Assembly: GCF_900451005.1 (NCBI RefSeq)
Contig: NZ_UGIB01000001.1
Coordinates: 248,001-312,000, forward strand
Direction: 5' to 3'
Origin: Helicobacter fennelliae
GTDB taxonomy: Bacteria > Campylobacterota > Campylobacteria > Campylobacterales > Helicobacteraceae
DNA: 64,000 nucleotides
The notes under the pieces were generated by a model. It ran no database searches and was not told the DNA's origin. It saw nothing but the letters and a program-made list of their open reading frames with translations. Position 1 is the first letter of the stretch; every line of letters starts with the position of its first letter. Shown in pieces: positions 27,432 through 36,915 of the stretch. A program made the position numbers and the translations under genes.

Positions 27432-28643
27432 CTATAAGGATTCTCCATAGCCATATTTTTCTACGACAAAATCAATATCTTTATCGCCTCTTCCGCTAAG
27501 ATTGACAAGGATTTTTTTGCCTTTGAGTGTGGGCGCGATTTTGAGCGCATGGGCTAGAGCATGGCTAGATTCTATCGCGGGGATAATGCCTTCTTGCTTG
27601 CTAAGATCAAAAAACGCACTTATGGCTTCTTTGTCGCTTATAGTCGCAACTTGCGTGCGTTTGATATGGTGAAGGTAGGCGTGCTCTGGACCAACTGATG
27701 GATAATCTAGCCCGCTTGCTATGCTATACACAGGTGCTGGATTATTATCAGAGCTTTTAAGCATAATCGAATTAAATCCATGCATAATGCCCTCACTTCC
27801 ATAAGTCAGACTTGCTGCGTGATCGCCAAGGGCATCACCCATTCCTAATGGCTCAACACCAATAAGCTCCACTGCATCATCGATAAATCCGCTAAAAATA
27901 CCCATAGCATTACTTCCTCCGCCAACGCAAGCGATCACAATATCGGGCAATTCGCCTGTCATCTCCAAAAACTGCTCTTTAGATTCTACACCGACAATCG
28001 TCTGAAAATCGCGCACCATTTTAGGAAATGGGTGAGGACCTACGACAGAGCCGATTGCATACATGCTATTGATAGGATCTTTGAGATATGCCTCAAACGC
28101 AGAATCTACCGCTTCTTTAAGGGTTTTTGCCCCAAAGCTCACAGGCACAACCTTTGCGCCGAGAATCTTCATTCGCACGACATTTGGGTGCTCTTTTGCA
28201 ATATCAACTTCTCCCATGTGTATCTCGCACTCAAGCCCAAAATATGCTGCTGCCGTGGCAAGCGCGACTCCATGCTGTCCTGCTCCTGTTTCTGCGATGA
28301 GCTTTTTTTTGCCCATAAATTTGGCAAGCAAACCCTCGCCCATGCAGTGATTGAGCTTGTGTGCGCCGGTGTGATTAAGATCTTCGCGTTTGAGGTAGAT
28401 TCCAGCACCGCCGTATTTGTGGGTGAGATTGTGCGCGAAGTAAATTGGCGTGGGACGCCCTTGAAAGTGCTTGCGGATTTTGCGAAGCTCGGCGATAAAG
28501 TCGCTATTTTGCGCGATGAGATTATACGCGGTATTAATCTCTTCCATTGCTTTTGCGATATTTTCAGGCACATAGCTTCCACCATACGCGCCAAAAAAGC
28601 CTTTTTCATCAGGAAATTGCTTGAGATAGGGTTTGTGATTCAT
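27432..28643 (-). CDS. trpB: Tryptophan synthase beta subunit
   Basis: PLP enzyme joining indole and serine. The 403-residue product opens with [11 protein letters not shown] and carries the PLP lysine in HTGAHKLNH (Lys96), the phosphate-binding GGGSNAMG and a C-terminal SGRGDKD. AAAGGA precedes ATG 28643. No trpA or other trp gene lies beside it. Either the rest of the pathway is elsewhere or the enzyme salvages indole; the second is speculative. Confidence 0.95.
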   Translation of the reverse strand: MNHKPYLKQFPDEKGFFGAYGGSYVPENIAKAMEEINTAYNLIAQNSDFIAELRKIRKHFQGRPTPIYFAHNLTHKYGGAGIYLKREDLNHTGAHKLNHCMGEGLLAKFMGKKKLIAETGAGQHGVALATAAAYFGLECEIHMGEVDIAKEHPNVVRMKILGAKVVPVSFGAKTLKEAVDSAFEAYLKDPINSMYAIGSVVGPHPFPKMVRDFQTIVGVESKEQFLEMTGELPDIVIACVGGGSNAMGIFSGFIDDAVELIGVEPLGMGDALGDHAASLTYGSEGIMHGFNSIMLKSSDNNPAPVYSIASGLDYPSVGPEHAYLHHIKRTQVATISDKEAISAFFDLSKQEGIIPAIESSHALAHALKIAPTLKGKKILVNLSGRGDKDIDFVVEKYGYGESL

Positions 28644-28694
28644 GGTGTGTCCTTTGAGTTTGATTTGAGGAGTAATGATAGCAAAAATAGATTC

Positions 28695-28719
28695 TAGATT
28701 CTCTGCAAAGCAGAATCTA
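28695..28719 (-). terminator. Word-pair hairpin after the GT4 gene
   Basis: TAGATTCT (28695-28702) pairs with AGAATCTA (28712-28719) around a 9-base loop, just beyond the stop codon of the minus-strand glycosyltransferase at 28725. Confidence 0.5.
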
Positions 28720-28724
28720 AATCC

Positions 28725-30074
28725 TTACAATATTTCTAATTCCTTCAAAAACTCCATTATTTTGTGCTGATTGGATTCTATACTTAATGATTTGGCATAA
28801 AAATGCGATTGCTCTTTATGAAAGAGAATCTGTTTTGGGCTTAATGAGCGGATCGTGCAGGCAAGATGTGAGGGCGTAAAACCCAAAGAAACAACGCCTA
28901 CTTGATATGTTTGAAGAAATGTTGCGATGGATTGTATTGGGGTTGAGATCACACAAAGCCGACTTTGGATATATTCAAATAGCTTATTTGGCATAGCATT
29001 GGCGTTATTGAAGCTATTTGGCTGCAAGCTTAGGATTCCTATATCAAAGCGATTGCAAAATGGAATAATCTCCTGCATAGCAACAGGCGGTAAAATGCGG
29101 ATATTAGGAACTTTTTTGGCGGTATGTGTAAAATGATCTAATAGCTCTTGATTGTGGCTTACTACCATGAGATTTACCAAAAAATCATCACCCAAAATCT
29201 TAGCAAGCTCTATGAGATTATACGAATCCCGATCAATACTAATAAATCCATGATAAATAATTTCTATTGGCTTATGGATTGATGTAGGGCGCATATCAAA
29301 AAATGCAGGCAATGAATAATAGATTCTAGAATCTATGCCAAACTCTTGCTTATATCTTTTGGCGATATTTTCACTCACGCACAAGCACAAATTAGCATTT
29401 TTGAGATAATTTTGGCACAAAAAATAAAAAAACTGCCCCAAAGTCTCTTGCCATTGTTTGTCCTCATATTCGAGCGGATAAAATTCGCGCAAATCAAGCA
29501 CAATCTTGCAATGATGAATGGCTTTATACTCGCTTGCAAAGGGCAGAAGCGTAATATCTTCAACAATAAGCAAATCCATCTTTGGCAATGAGCGCAGAAT
29601 CTCTGTGATATGTAATCGATTTGGTGTGTAAATAAGTGGCGCAAAATTGCGGTGAATGCAGTTGTGGCGCAAAATTTGTTTTTCTTGTTGTGTGCGCGTT
29701 GAGGCATTTGTGCGTGGCGGTGGAAAGCTAAAGCTTTGCGTGCCTTTGATATGCGAGCATTCTCTAGCGATGAGAAAAAGATTGCACTTTGTTTTGAGAA
29801 TCTGCGTCAATGCAAATGGGCGCGGTCGTTTGGCGATGTCAAAATCCGCCATAATAGCAACATTTGGCTTGTTTAGATTCTGGGTTAGATTCTGGGTTAG
29901 ATTCTGGGTTAGATTTTGTGTTGGTTTTAGATTGCGCGCTAGATTTTTAGAATCTAGATTCTGTATTTGATTTTGCGTTTTGGTAGATTTTGGATTCTGC
30001 GCAGATTGTTGTTTTAGATTTTGCTGTTGCTTTGGATTTTGTGCTAGATTCTGATTTGGATTTAGATTCTGCAT
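28725..30074 (-). CDS. Glycosyltransferase, GT4-like, with Q/N-rich N-terminal extension
   Basis: The 449-residue product looks like a retaining GT-B glycosyltransferase. The C-terminal half has IEIIYHGFISIDRDSYNLIELA, then ILPPVAMQEIIPFCNRFDIGIL and the donor-site-like NAMPNKLFEYIQSRLCVI. The first ~73 residues are low complexity (QNL, QNP, TQNLTQNLTQNL), encoded partly by 12-bp repeats at 29874-29921; the fold starts at about NVAIMADFDIAKRPRP. Acceptor and donor are unknown. Its start overlaps the upstream pseudopilin gene by 13 bases, so translation is probably coupled. A start inside the repeats cannot be excluded. Confidence 0.8.
   Translation of the reverse strand: MQNLNPNQNLAQNPKQQQNLKQQSAQNPKSTKTQNQIQNLDSKNLARNLKPTQNLTQNLTQNLTQNLNKPNVAIMADFDIAKRPRPFALTQILKTKCNLFLIARECSHIKGTQSFSFPPPRTNASTRTQQEKQILRHNCIHRNFAPLIYTPNRLHITEILRSLPKMDLLIVEDITLLPFASEYKAIHHCKIVLDLREFYPLEYEDKQWQETLGQFFYFLCQNYLKNANLCLCVSENIAKRYKQEFGIDSRIYYSLPAFFDMRPTSIHKPIEIIYHGFISIDRDSYNLIELAKILGDDFLVNLMVVSHNQELLDHFTHTAKKVPNIRILPPVAMQEIIPFCNRFDIGILSLQPNSFNNANAMPNKLFEYIQSRLCVISTPIQSIATFLQTYQVGVVSLGFTPSHLACTIRSLSPKQILFHKEQSHFYAKSLSIESNQHKIMEFLKELEIL
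29874..29921 (-). repeat. 12-bp tandem repeats in the GT4 gene
   Basis: Plus-strand unit TAGATTCTGGGT three times (29874-29909), followed by the variant TAGATTTTGTGT (29910-29921). On the coding strand this reads as repeated TQNL. Copy-number change would not shift the frame. Each unit contains the TAGATTCT word. Confidence 0.85.
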
Positions 30075-30769
30075 TGATCGTCTTTTGAAATAAAGCTAAA
30101 TCCGGTTTTATGAAGCACACAGATTGTTTTGCTTTGGTTGTTTTTGGTGAGGATAATCCGAAGTGGTTGCGTGAGTGGTGTGGCGAGTTTGGAGCAAAAA
30201 GGCTCTCCAAATGCGTTAAACAAAATCCTAAAAGTCCCCATCTCTTGGCACGCATCAGGGCTTACAAGGCTGATAGATTCTATGCCATAATATTCATGCA
30301 ATCGCACATTGATTTCCATATTGTTGCGACATTCTATCGCGACATTGACATTGCTGTATCCTGAGAGGCATTTTTTGTTTTGTCCATTGATAGCGATAAT
30401 ATCGCCGGGCATTGGCTGATTATCTCTATCTGTCGTGGCTGAAGTTCTTGGCGTATCAAAAAATATACTATAACTATTGAACGTGTAGATTCCGCTTTGG
30501 TGGAATTGGATTTGCCAGAAATTTTTATCATCAAGCAGTTTTTGGGCGTTGATTGATGGGTGCATAGAAGTGAGGAAGTTCGTCTGCCCTAAAGTGTAGA
30601 ATCTAAGCGAGTCATTGAGGGCTAAATGCTGTGTGTAGCGAATGTGCGCGAGCAAAGATGAGGCAGCCATATGAAGCGAGATATTAAGCTTTGGAATCCC
30701 AAACCCAAAAACAATCCCAGCAAGCACAATCACAAAAACAAATTCTAATACACTAAATGCAGCGCACAT
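30062..30769 (-). CDS. Type IV prepilin-like / pseudopilin protein
   Basis: The 235-residue product starts with a four-residue leader and a class III signal: MCAA|FSVLEFVFVIVLAGIVFGFG, with Phe +1 and Glu +5 as in type IV prepilins and type II secretion pseudopilins. Ala replaces the usual Gly at -1. The rest is a soluble domain with several cysteines (about residues 126, 139, 165, 182). No prepilin peptidase or pilus ATPase is nearby. Campylobacter uses Cts pseudopilins for DNA uptake, so a competence role is possible but unproven. The 3' end overlaps the GT4 start. Confidence 0.7.
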   Translation of the reverse strand: MCAAFSVLEFVFVIVLAGIVFGFGIPKLNISLHMAASSLLAHIRYTQHLALNDSLRFYTLGQTNFLTSMHPSINAQKLLDDKNFWQIQFHQSGIYTFNSYSIFFDTPRTSATTDRDNQPMPGDIIAINGQNKKCLSGYSNVNVAIECRNNMEINVRLHEYYGIESISLVSPDACQEMGTFRILFNAFGEPFCSKLATPLTQPLRIILTKNNQSKTICVLHKTGFSFISKDDQCRI

Positions 30770-30847
30770 CTTTATCTCTCAAGCTTTTGGCAATGCTGTA
30801 AATATCTAAATAAGCCCATTTAATATCCTGATTTATGCTAATTTATG

Positions 30848-32149
30848 CTAAATGCGACAAGCATTATTTTTGACTAATGTATATCGCGCCACTACTACGC
30901 CTAGATATTTGATTGTGATTGTCTCTCCTTTGTGCTTTGTTTGGTGCTTTGTATCACTATATAAGCAGTATGTATTTCCAGCATTGATTCCATAAAAATT
31001 AAGTCGCAGCGCAAGCTTGTGATCTTGAATTTTTATGCCATTGATGTTTGAAGATAGAAGAATATGCGCGAGATCTTTGGCGATATAATAATTTGAAGCA
31101 AAGTTTGGCTTTGGGCTAAAAAGATAGGTGAGTTTATTACCAAAAATCATAAATGTCTCAAGGCAAAGCACACCACAAATGATAAAGATTCTGACCTTAA
31201 ACTTTAAGCGATAGATTTTGAGCCTTACGCGCATATTATTAAAAAAATCAAACACCATAATTGGCAAGCCAACCACACACAAAGGCGCAAAATTCATAAT
31301 ATTGATTTCTTGACGAAATGACAGCAAAAGTGTGAGGATAAGCCCTGATACAGAAATATATATCATCAATGTATCATCTTTTCTACGCGCAACTCCAGCA
31401 TAAAGCGCATAAATATAATAAAGAAACAAAAAAGGCGAAAATAACATCGCCAACTCACCTAGCGCATCAAGAAAATGCGCGCTTGGAGTCCCGCCAATAT
31501 CGCTAGAATACGCAAACATATTGATCCCAAAGCCGACAATGCAAGCGATAAATGTTTTTGTCTTTTTGTGTCGTATCGCATAGATTCCAAGAGCGATAAA
31601 TAGCACGCTTAGGGCGAGATTAAGAAGTCCGCCTGCAAAGATAAGAATATATGGAATCCGCTTATAGCGCAAATGGATATAGCATATCAGCAAAAGCATA
31701 AAAATAATAAATCCACTCTCATAAAGCAAAATCGCACTAAAATTAATTCCGGGCAAAAGCATGTATATCGCGACCAAAAACAAACTATCGCTTGGCTTTT
31801 TGAGATACAATCTGCCAATCATATAAAGCAAAATCACATTACAGCAATGGATAGCAATGCAACTTCCTCGCAAGCTATAATCATTTGCTCCAAATATTTC
31901 AGTTACAAAATCAATCCACCAAAACAAAAGCGAAGATGGAAACAAAAGCTTCTCGCTTTCTTTGAAGCTAATTGAGATTTCTGATACCATAAATAAAAGA
32001 CTTAAGATATTGATACTAAGCAAAATCACAAACCACACATCAATGATTGTAAATTTGCGCTTTGTGTGCGAGTGCTTTTCAAGCCATATCGCAAGGCGGA
32101 GTTGCAGATATGAGCGAAGAGAATCTTTAGAGTATTTCTTTGAAGTCAT
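30848..32149 (-). CDS. Polytopic membrane protein, GT-C-like
   Basis: With the start at 32149 (MTSKKYSKDSLRSY) the product has 433 residues and about ten hydrophobic helices, then a soluble C-terminal part of ~80 residues. Topology resembles GT-C (ArnT/GT39-type) lipid-linked sugar transferases. The first large loop has acidic residues (WWIDFVTEIFGANDYSLRG). I do not recognise a specific family. The gene overlaps ilvA by 23 bases, so it is probably co-transcribed with it. An upstream ATG at 32209 would extend the overlap to 83 bases and is less likely. Confidence 0.65.
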   Translation of the reverse strand: MTSKKYSKDSLRSYLQLRLAIWLEKHSHTKRKFTIIDVWFVILLSINILSLLFMVSEISISFKESEKLLFPSSLLFWWIDFVTEIFGANDYSLRGSCIAIHCCNVILLYMIGRLYLKKPSDSLFLVAIYMLLPGINFSAILLYESGFIIFMLLLICYIHLRYKRIPYILIFAGGLLNLALSVLFIALGIYAIRHKKTKTFIACIVGFGINMFAYSSDIGGTPSAHFLDALGELAMLFSPFLFLYYIYALYAGVARRKDDTLMIYISVSGLILTLLLSFRQEINIMNFAPLCVVGLPIMVFDFFNNMRVRLKIYRLKFKVRIFIICGVLCLETFMIFGNKLTYLFSPKPNFASNYYIAKDLAHILLSSNINGIKIQDHKLALRLNFYGINAGNTYCLYSDTKHQTKHKGETITIKYLGVVVARYTLVKNNACRI

Positions 32150-33335
32150 ATCCGTTTGCCTTAAGTTCTTGGCGGATTTGTTTTTGATGAGATTCTCCTT
32201 TTGTCTCAAGGGCGATAATCACATACGCATCACCATAAGCAAGGCTTGCTGAAGTGCGATCAAAATCGATTTGGACGATGTTTGCATCGACTTTGGTTAA
32301 GATGTTTGTAAGAGATTGTAATGAGCCTGCTTTATCGACAAGCACGACTTGAAAATGCATTCTTCTATGTGATTTGATAAGCCCTTTTTGAATGATTAGA
32401 TTAAGCATTGTTACATCGATATTGCCACCACTAAGCACGACTCCGACTTTATCATTGGGCTTTAGTGGCAGTTTGTTATGCATAAGTGCAGCAATCCCTG
32501 TGGCTCCGGCACCTTCAACGACAAGCTTTTGATTTTCAAGCAGATACAAAATAGCTGAAGCTATCTCCTCATCATCAACTTCAATAATCGCATCAACTCC
32601 TTCACAAATGTAGCTAAAATTCAGCACATTGACATCTCGAACGGCGATTCCATCAGCGATTGTGCGGACAGACTTTGCATTGTGGATTTGCTTTGAATAA
32701 AAGCTCTCTCGCATTGCTGGCGCGCCTTTTGCGGTTATGCCGATAATTTTTGTATGTGGTTTTAGGGCTTTGTAGGCTGAGAGGATTCCGCTTATAAGCC
32801 CACCACCACCAATAGGCACAAGCACATAATCCAAATCCTGATCCTCTATCATCTCTAGGGCGATTGTGCCTTGTCCGGCGATGACTTCCTCATCAGCAAA
32901 TGGGTGGATAAAGCTAAGATTGCGCTCTTTGGCAATTTGCGCGGCTTTAGCGTAGGATTCATCATAATTATCGCCATGTAGCACAACTTCTGCGCCTAGT
33001 GATTTCGTCGAGAGGACTTTAAGTAGGGGCGTTGCTTCCGGCATGACAATGATTGCTGGAATCTGAAAATATGACGCCGAATACGCCACGCCTTGTGCGT
33101 GATTACCGGCACTTGCAGCGATTACACCATTGGCTCTTAGCTTTTTGTCCATTGAGGCGATTTTGTTAAACGCCCCGCGGATTTTAAATGCGCCTGTGCG
33201 CTGGAGATTTTCTTTTTTGAGATAGATATTTGTCTGAAGTAATGAGCTAAGTCTAGGCGCAAATGAAAGCGGAATGTATTCGATAATAGGCGCGATCGTT
33301 TGCCTTGCTTCTTGGATTTTTTGCAATGGTAACAT
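32127..33335 (-). CDS. ilvA: Threonine ammonia-lyase (ACT-domain type)
   Basis: PLP enzyme converting threonine to 2-oxobutyrate, the first step to isoleucine. The 402 residues show the PLP lysine Lys51 in RTGAFKIRGAFNK, the substrate loop ASAGNHAQGVA and the phosphate-binding PIGGGGLISG. A single C-terminal ACT domain (about residues 325-402, FQVVLVDKAGSLQSL) fits the shorter allosteric type. A catabolic role (tdcB-like) is an alternative. It overlaps the downstream membrane-protein gene. Confidence 0.92.
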   Translation of the reverse strand: MLPLQKIQEARQTIAPIIEYIPLSFAPRLSSLLQTNIYLKKENLQRTGAFKIRGAFNKIASMDKKLRANGVIAASAGNHAQGVAYSASYFQIPAIIVMPEATPLLKVLSTKSLGAEVVLHGDNYDESYAKAAQIAKERNLSFIHPFADEEVIAGQGTIALEMIEDQDLDYVLVPIGGGGLISGILSAYKALKPHTKIIGITAKGAPAMRESFYSKQIHNAKSVRTIADGIAVRDVNVLNFSYICEGVDAIIEVDDEEIASAILYLLENQKLVVEGAGATGIAALMHNKLPLKPNDKVGVVLSGGNIDVTMLNLIIQKGLIKSHRRMHFQVVLVDKAGSLQSLTNILTKVDANIVQIDFDRTSASLAYGDAYVIIALETKGESHQKQIRQELKANGYDFKEIL

Positions 33336-33470
33336 TTTGTCATATCCTTTGGGATTCTTGATATTTTTAAGATTTTAAATATTGCCAAAAATTGTAATGT
33401 GTTAAGCTTAAAAAAAATTGAGAAGTAAGATTAATGTTTAGATTCTAGGATTCTAAAAGTGGGTTCTTAT

Positions 33471-33506
33471 AGATTGCCACAGCCCTGAAGGGCTTCGCAA
33501 TGACGA
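33471..33506 (-). repeat. Short family-A hairpin
   Basis: AGATTGCCACAGCCCTGAAG then GGCTTCGCAATGACGA: the outer ends match family A, and the inner AGCCCTGAAGGGCT is a small palindrome. Confidence 0.65.
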
Positions 33507-33516
33507 CAAAAACGAC

Positions 33517-33553
33517 AGATTCTAGATTCTAATTTCCATAGAATCTAGAATCT
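33517..33553. terminator. 15-bp inverted repeat of doubled TAGATTCT words
   Basis: AGATTCTAGATTCTA (33517-33531) is the exact reverse complement of TAGAATCTAGAATCT (33539-33553), with a 7-base loop. It is stable enough to act as a terminator; no gene end is directly adjacent. Confidence 0.55.
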
Positions 33554-33643
33554 AACTGATGCTTTACAAAAGCAGAATAATCCAGAAAAATAAAATATAA
33601 AGAATAAATACAATGCCTTGCGTGATTATGTAATGACTAAAAA

Positions 33644-33667
33644 ACAGAATCTAAAAATAGATTCTGT
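33644..33667 (-). terminator. Word-pair hairpin downstream of fldA
   Basis: ACAGAATCTA (33644-33653) pairs with TAGATTCTGT (33658-33667) around a 4-base loop, about 90 bases past the fldA stop. Confidence 0.55.
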
Positions 33668-33753
33668 AAAGTCTAGATTCTTTAGTAAGCCTTAAAATAT
33701 AACGGGTAAAGTGCGTCAAAACAACATAGAATCTATGGAATCTATGGAGTATA

Positions 33754-34251
33754 TTAAGCAAAACTACCTTTAATGCTTGCGACCCAATTTTTAATCCTAT
33801 CTGCAGTTTGATCGTCTTGATTATCCTCATCAAGCACCAAACCAACGAACTTTCCATCGACTACGGATTGAGAATCTGCAAAATCATATCCGTCTGTTGA
33901 AGTTTGCCCGATGATTTTTGCGCTTGATTTGGCTTTGTTGTAGATATGAGAAATGCCATCACAGAATGTATCAGAATATGTATCTTGATCGCCAACCCCA
34001 ACCAAAGCGACAACTTTTCCGCTAAAATCATCATCACTTAGCGTATCCAAAAAATCCTCCCAATCAGTTTGCAAATCACCTGCTCCATAAGTTGGGGTAA
34101 CCAAAATAAGATTTTTAAAGCCTGCAAATTGAGCTTTGTTTGCTGAAGCCACATCAAACACTTCCGCACCACCGATTTGGCTTGCTATGCTTTCAGCTAT
34201 ATTTTTTGAGTTACCGCCATCGCTACCATAAAAAATTCCGATTTTTTCCAT
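33754..34251 (-). CDS. fldA: Flavodoxin
   Basis: FMN electron carrier; in Helicobacter it accepts electrons from pyruvate:flavodoxin oxidoreductase. The 165-residue product has the phosphate loop [13 protein letters not shown], the FMN-contact segment [35 protein letters not shown], and the C-terminal [11 protein letters not shown]. Length and motifs match H. pylori FldA. AAAAGGACA precedes ATG 34251. Confidence 0.96.
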   Translation of the reverse strand: MEKIGIFYGSDGGNSKNIAESIASQIGGAEVFDVASANKAQFAGFKNLILVTPTYGAGDLQTDWEDFLDTLSDDDFSGKVVALVGVGDQDTYSDTFCDGISHIYNKAKSSAKIIGQTSTDGYDFADSQSVVDGKFVGLVLDEDNQDDQTADRIKNWVASIKGSFA

Positions 34252-34337
34252 TTTATTGTCCTTTTTTTGTAATTTTTAAAAGCCTAAATATGCCAAATTT
34301 GATTAAACAATACAATAAAATAAGGCTATTGCTAAGA

Positions 34338-35384
34338 TTATTTTAAAAACCTTTCCCATTCATACGCACTTTTGACAATCAACTCTAAATCATTATATCG
34401 TGGCTTCCAATGCGTCAAAGACAAAAGCCTTTCATTGCTCGCAATCAACATAGCCGGATCGCCATCTCTACGCGGTGCGTTTTTGACACAAAAATCAACT
34501 CCACTAACCTTTTTTACGCAATCAATCACTTCTTTTACGCTATATCCTTGATTGTAGCCGACATTAAAAATCTCGCTTTTTTTGTGCTGTAATAAAAACT
34601 CCAATGCCACCAAATGTGCGCTTGCCAAATCATCAATATGAATATAATCTCGTATGCAAGTCCCATCAAGCGTAGGATAATCATCTCCAAATATAAACAT
34701 CTCATCGCGTTTGTGTGTCGCGCATTGTGTGGCGATTTTGATTAAATGCGTGGCGTTTTTGGCTCGTTGTCCAAGTCCTAGATTCTGCGAAAGATCTTTT
34801 GGATTGTTAGCCATACTTGAGCCTGCGACATTAAAATACCGCAATGCGATATAGCAAAAATCCTCAACCGCGCTTACATCTCTCATCACCATTTCACTCA
34901 TCATTTTTGAGCTTCCATAAGGATTGATAGGAAGTAATGGCGCACTCTCTTTTACTGGGATCAAGCTAGAATCTGGCTCGCCATACACCGCCGCAGTCGA
35001 AGAAAAGATGAAGTTTTTTATCTTATGTTTGATGCATAAATCTATAAGGTTTATAGTATTAATCACATTATTTTTGTAGTATAAAAGTGGCTTTTCTACG
35101 GATTCACTGACAATCAATGACGCACCAAAATGAAGCACTGCATCAAAGCCCTTTTTATCAACATTTTCTGCGCCAAGCAACATCTCAAGCCCCGCCAAAT
35201 CGCCCAAATCCATTGTAACCAAACGCACCCTCTTAGGATATACCGCCTGCAAATACAAAAAATTCTCTCTAAAGCCTGTGCTGAAATTATCAAGTATCAC
35301 AATTTCACAATCAAGATTCTGAAGCAAACAATATGCTGTGTGAGATCCTATATAGCCACTACCACCTGTAAGCAAAAGTTTCAT
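34338..35384 (-). CDS. galE: UDP-glucose 4-epimerase
   Basis: Interconverts UDP-glucose and UDP-galactose. The 348-residue SDR protein has the NAD fold GGSGYIGSHTA, the catalytic Ser in FSSTAAVYG and the YxxxK pair in NPYGSSKMMSE. GGAG precedes ATG 35384. It is intact, unlike the second galE-like gene at 52610-53739, so galactose supply would not depend on the phase-variable copy. Confidence 0.93.
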   Translation of the reverse strand: MKLLLTGGSGYIGSHTAYCLLQNLDCEIVILDNFSTGFRENFLYLQAVYPKRVRLVTMDLGDLAGLEMLLGAENVDKKGFDAVLHFGASLIVSESVEKPLLYYKNNVINTINLIDLCIKHKIKNFIFSSTAAVYGEPDSSLIPVKESAPLLPINPYGSSKMMSEMVMRDVSAVEDFCYIALRYFNVAGSSMANNPKDLSQNLGLGQRAKNATHLIKIATQCATHKRDEMFIFGDDYPTLDGTCIRDYIHIDDLASAHLVALEFLLQHKKSEIFNVGYNQGYSVKEVIDCVKKVSGVDFCVKNAPRRDGDPAMLIASNERLLSLTHWKPRYNDLELIVKSAYEWERFLK

Positions 35385-35489
35385 TTATCTTTCTCCGTTT
35401 GTTTTGTTATCGCCATCTACCAAAATAATTTTTGCATTATAGCAAAGTATGTTAAAATCTAGCTCATCAATAATTTATGGAGGATTGCA

Positions 35490-35960
35490 ATGGAATCAGA
35501 ATCTCACTTAGAAAAAGCTATGGATAATCGCTATTTGACAATGAATGTATTGGTTACGCCTTCTATGGCAAATTTTAGCGGACTTATGCATGGCGGAGAG
35601 CTCCTCAAGCTTCTTGATCAAGTCGCGTATGCGTGCGGGACTCGATATTGTGGAATCGGCGTTATAACGATGAGCGTAGAGAGTGTGGTATTTCGTCAGC
35701 CCATACCCATTGGCACACTTTTGACATTTTTAGCGAGTGTGAATTACACCGGTAGGACGAGCTGTGAAATCGGCATAAAAGTCATTAGCGAAAACATCAA
35801 AGAACAATATGTTACACATTGTGTGAGCTGCTACTTTACAATGGTGGCATTTCAAGATGGCAAAACTATGCCAATTCCGCCACTTGAGCCAAGAACAGCG
35901 ATTGAAAAAAGACGTTATCAAGACGCGCTTAAAAGACGCGAACAACGAAGCAAAAAATAG
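35490..35960 (+). CDS. Hotdog-fold acyl-CoA thioesterase
   Basis: Hydrolyses acyl-CoA. The 156-residue product has the BACH/YciA-type core: NFSGLMHGGELLKLLDQVAYACGTRYCG, where the Asp of LLDQVAY is the usual catalytic residue, and VNYTGRTSCEIGIKV. The C-terminus is basic. AAGGAGG-like TGGAGGA precedes ATG 35490. It is a single gene divergent from galE. Its natural substrate is unknown. Confidence 0.88.
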   Translation: MESESHLEKAMDNRYLTMNVLVTPSMANFSGLMHGGELLKLLDQVAYACGTRYCGIGVITMSVESVVFRQPIPIGTLLTFLASVNYTGRTSCEIGIKVISENIKEQYVTHCVSCYFTMVAFQDGKTMPIPPLEPRTAIEKRRYQDALKRREQRSKK

Positions 35961-36080
35961 AAAATGAGGCAATGAAGTAAAAGGTAAAAAGTGAGATTAA
36001 ATGATTATATAGATTTTATCGCTTACTTATATATCTTTTGCTAGACTTGCAAACTTAAACAAAACAAATAAAGGAAAAAT

Positions 36081-36775
36081 ATGAAAAATAAACTTAAAAA
36101 GCTAAGAGATAGGCTTATTAGGGGGGGGGGGATACAGAAGAGATTCTGAGTAAAACTCGCTTTATACACCAACTCCTTCTTGAAACAAATACAAACAATC
36201 TTAACGCACTTTTTAATGTTGTCTATAAAACAAACCAATGGGGAAATGGCTCAGGCAGCGGGTCAGATGAAAATCTCTGCGCAAACTATGTAGCTTATTT
36301 ACAAGATTTTTTCCGCACACATCATATCAAAAGCGTAGTAGATGTGGGCTGTGGGGATTGGCAATTTTCAAAAAATATTGACTTTAGCGGAATTGAGTAT
36401 AAAGGATTTGATGTCGCAAGTGTTGTGATAAATTCTAATAATGCCAAATATCATAAACAAAATATCACTTTTACCCACTATAATGGTGATTTTAATGTGC
36501 TTCCTAGTGCTGATCTCTTGCTCTGTAAAGATGTTTTACAGCATTTGCCAAACGCTAAAATTAAAGAATTTCTTACTATCTTGCCCCGCTATAAATTTGC
36601 CCTTATCACCAATGATCTAGGAGAAAATCCAAATATGGAGATTTTGCCTACACAATGGCGAACACTTGATCTTTCACTTCCACCATTTAATCTGAAGTGT
36701 AAAAAAGTCTTTGAATTTGATGAGCCACACAGAAATGAATGCAAGATTACGATACTTTGGGAGAATCCAAAATAG
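36081..36775 (+). CDS. SAM-dependent methyltransferase, phase OFF at a G11 tract
   Basis: Starts ATG 36081 (MKNKLKKLRDRLIR) behind AAGGA, then reaches G11 at 36121-36131 and stops at 36147. The continuation lies in another frame: TEEILSKTRFIHQLLLETN, then VVDVGCGDWQF (motif I of class I methyltransferases), GFDVASVVI and LLCKDVLQHLPN. With G12 or G9 the two parts join into 231 (G12) residues. The target is unknown; the context of glycan genes suggests a sugar O-methylation. The sequence reported here is OFF. A sequencing length error in the tract is the alternative. Confidence 0.82.
36121..36131 (+). repeat. Poly-G tract (G11) in the methyltransferase gene
   Basis: Eleven G, after codon 13. 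G11 leads to a stop five codons later; G9 or G12 would open the frame. The flanks (CTTATTA, ATACAGAAG) do not match the GTTGTC group. Confidence 0.92.
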
Positions 36776-36799
36776 ATTCTAGATTCTATTTTGGATTCT
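36762..36799 (+). terminator. Word-containing terminator of the methyltransferase gene
   Basis: AGAATCCAAAATA (36762-36774) is the exact reverse complement of TATTTTGGATTCT (36787-36799), a 13-bp stem with a 12-base loop (GATTCTAGATTC) that itself contains the GATTCT word. It overlaps the stop codon. Confidence 0.65.
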
Positions 36800-36884
36800 T
36801 AGATTGCTTCGTCCTATCGTCCTCGCAATGATGGAGCAGGCTTGTCATTGCGAGCAAAATTAAAAATTTTGCGTGGCAATCCAT
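36800..36884 (+). repeat. Family-A repeat, 5'-truncated copy
   Basis: Starts at TAGATTGCTTCGTCCTATCG and runs to GCGTGGCAATCC. It corresponds to the right two thirds of the copies at 14109-14238 and 47596-47729. Confidence 0.8.
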
Positions 36885-36915
36885 TTTTTGAGTTTTTAGA
36901 ATTTAGAATCTACAA

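Larger units (their letters stand above)
33336..33753. other. Repeat-rich spacer between ilvA and fldA
   Basis: No gene seen. It contains a short family-A hairpin (33471-33506) and two inverted AGAATCTA pairs (33517-33553 and 33644-33667). The word GATTCT or AGAATC occurs more than ten times in these ~420 bases. Confidence 0.7.

Noticed and set aside
29874-29921. CRISPR-like array
   Set aside because: The 12-bp units are directly tandem, without spacers, and lie inside a coding frame. The same applies to 16215-16262.
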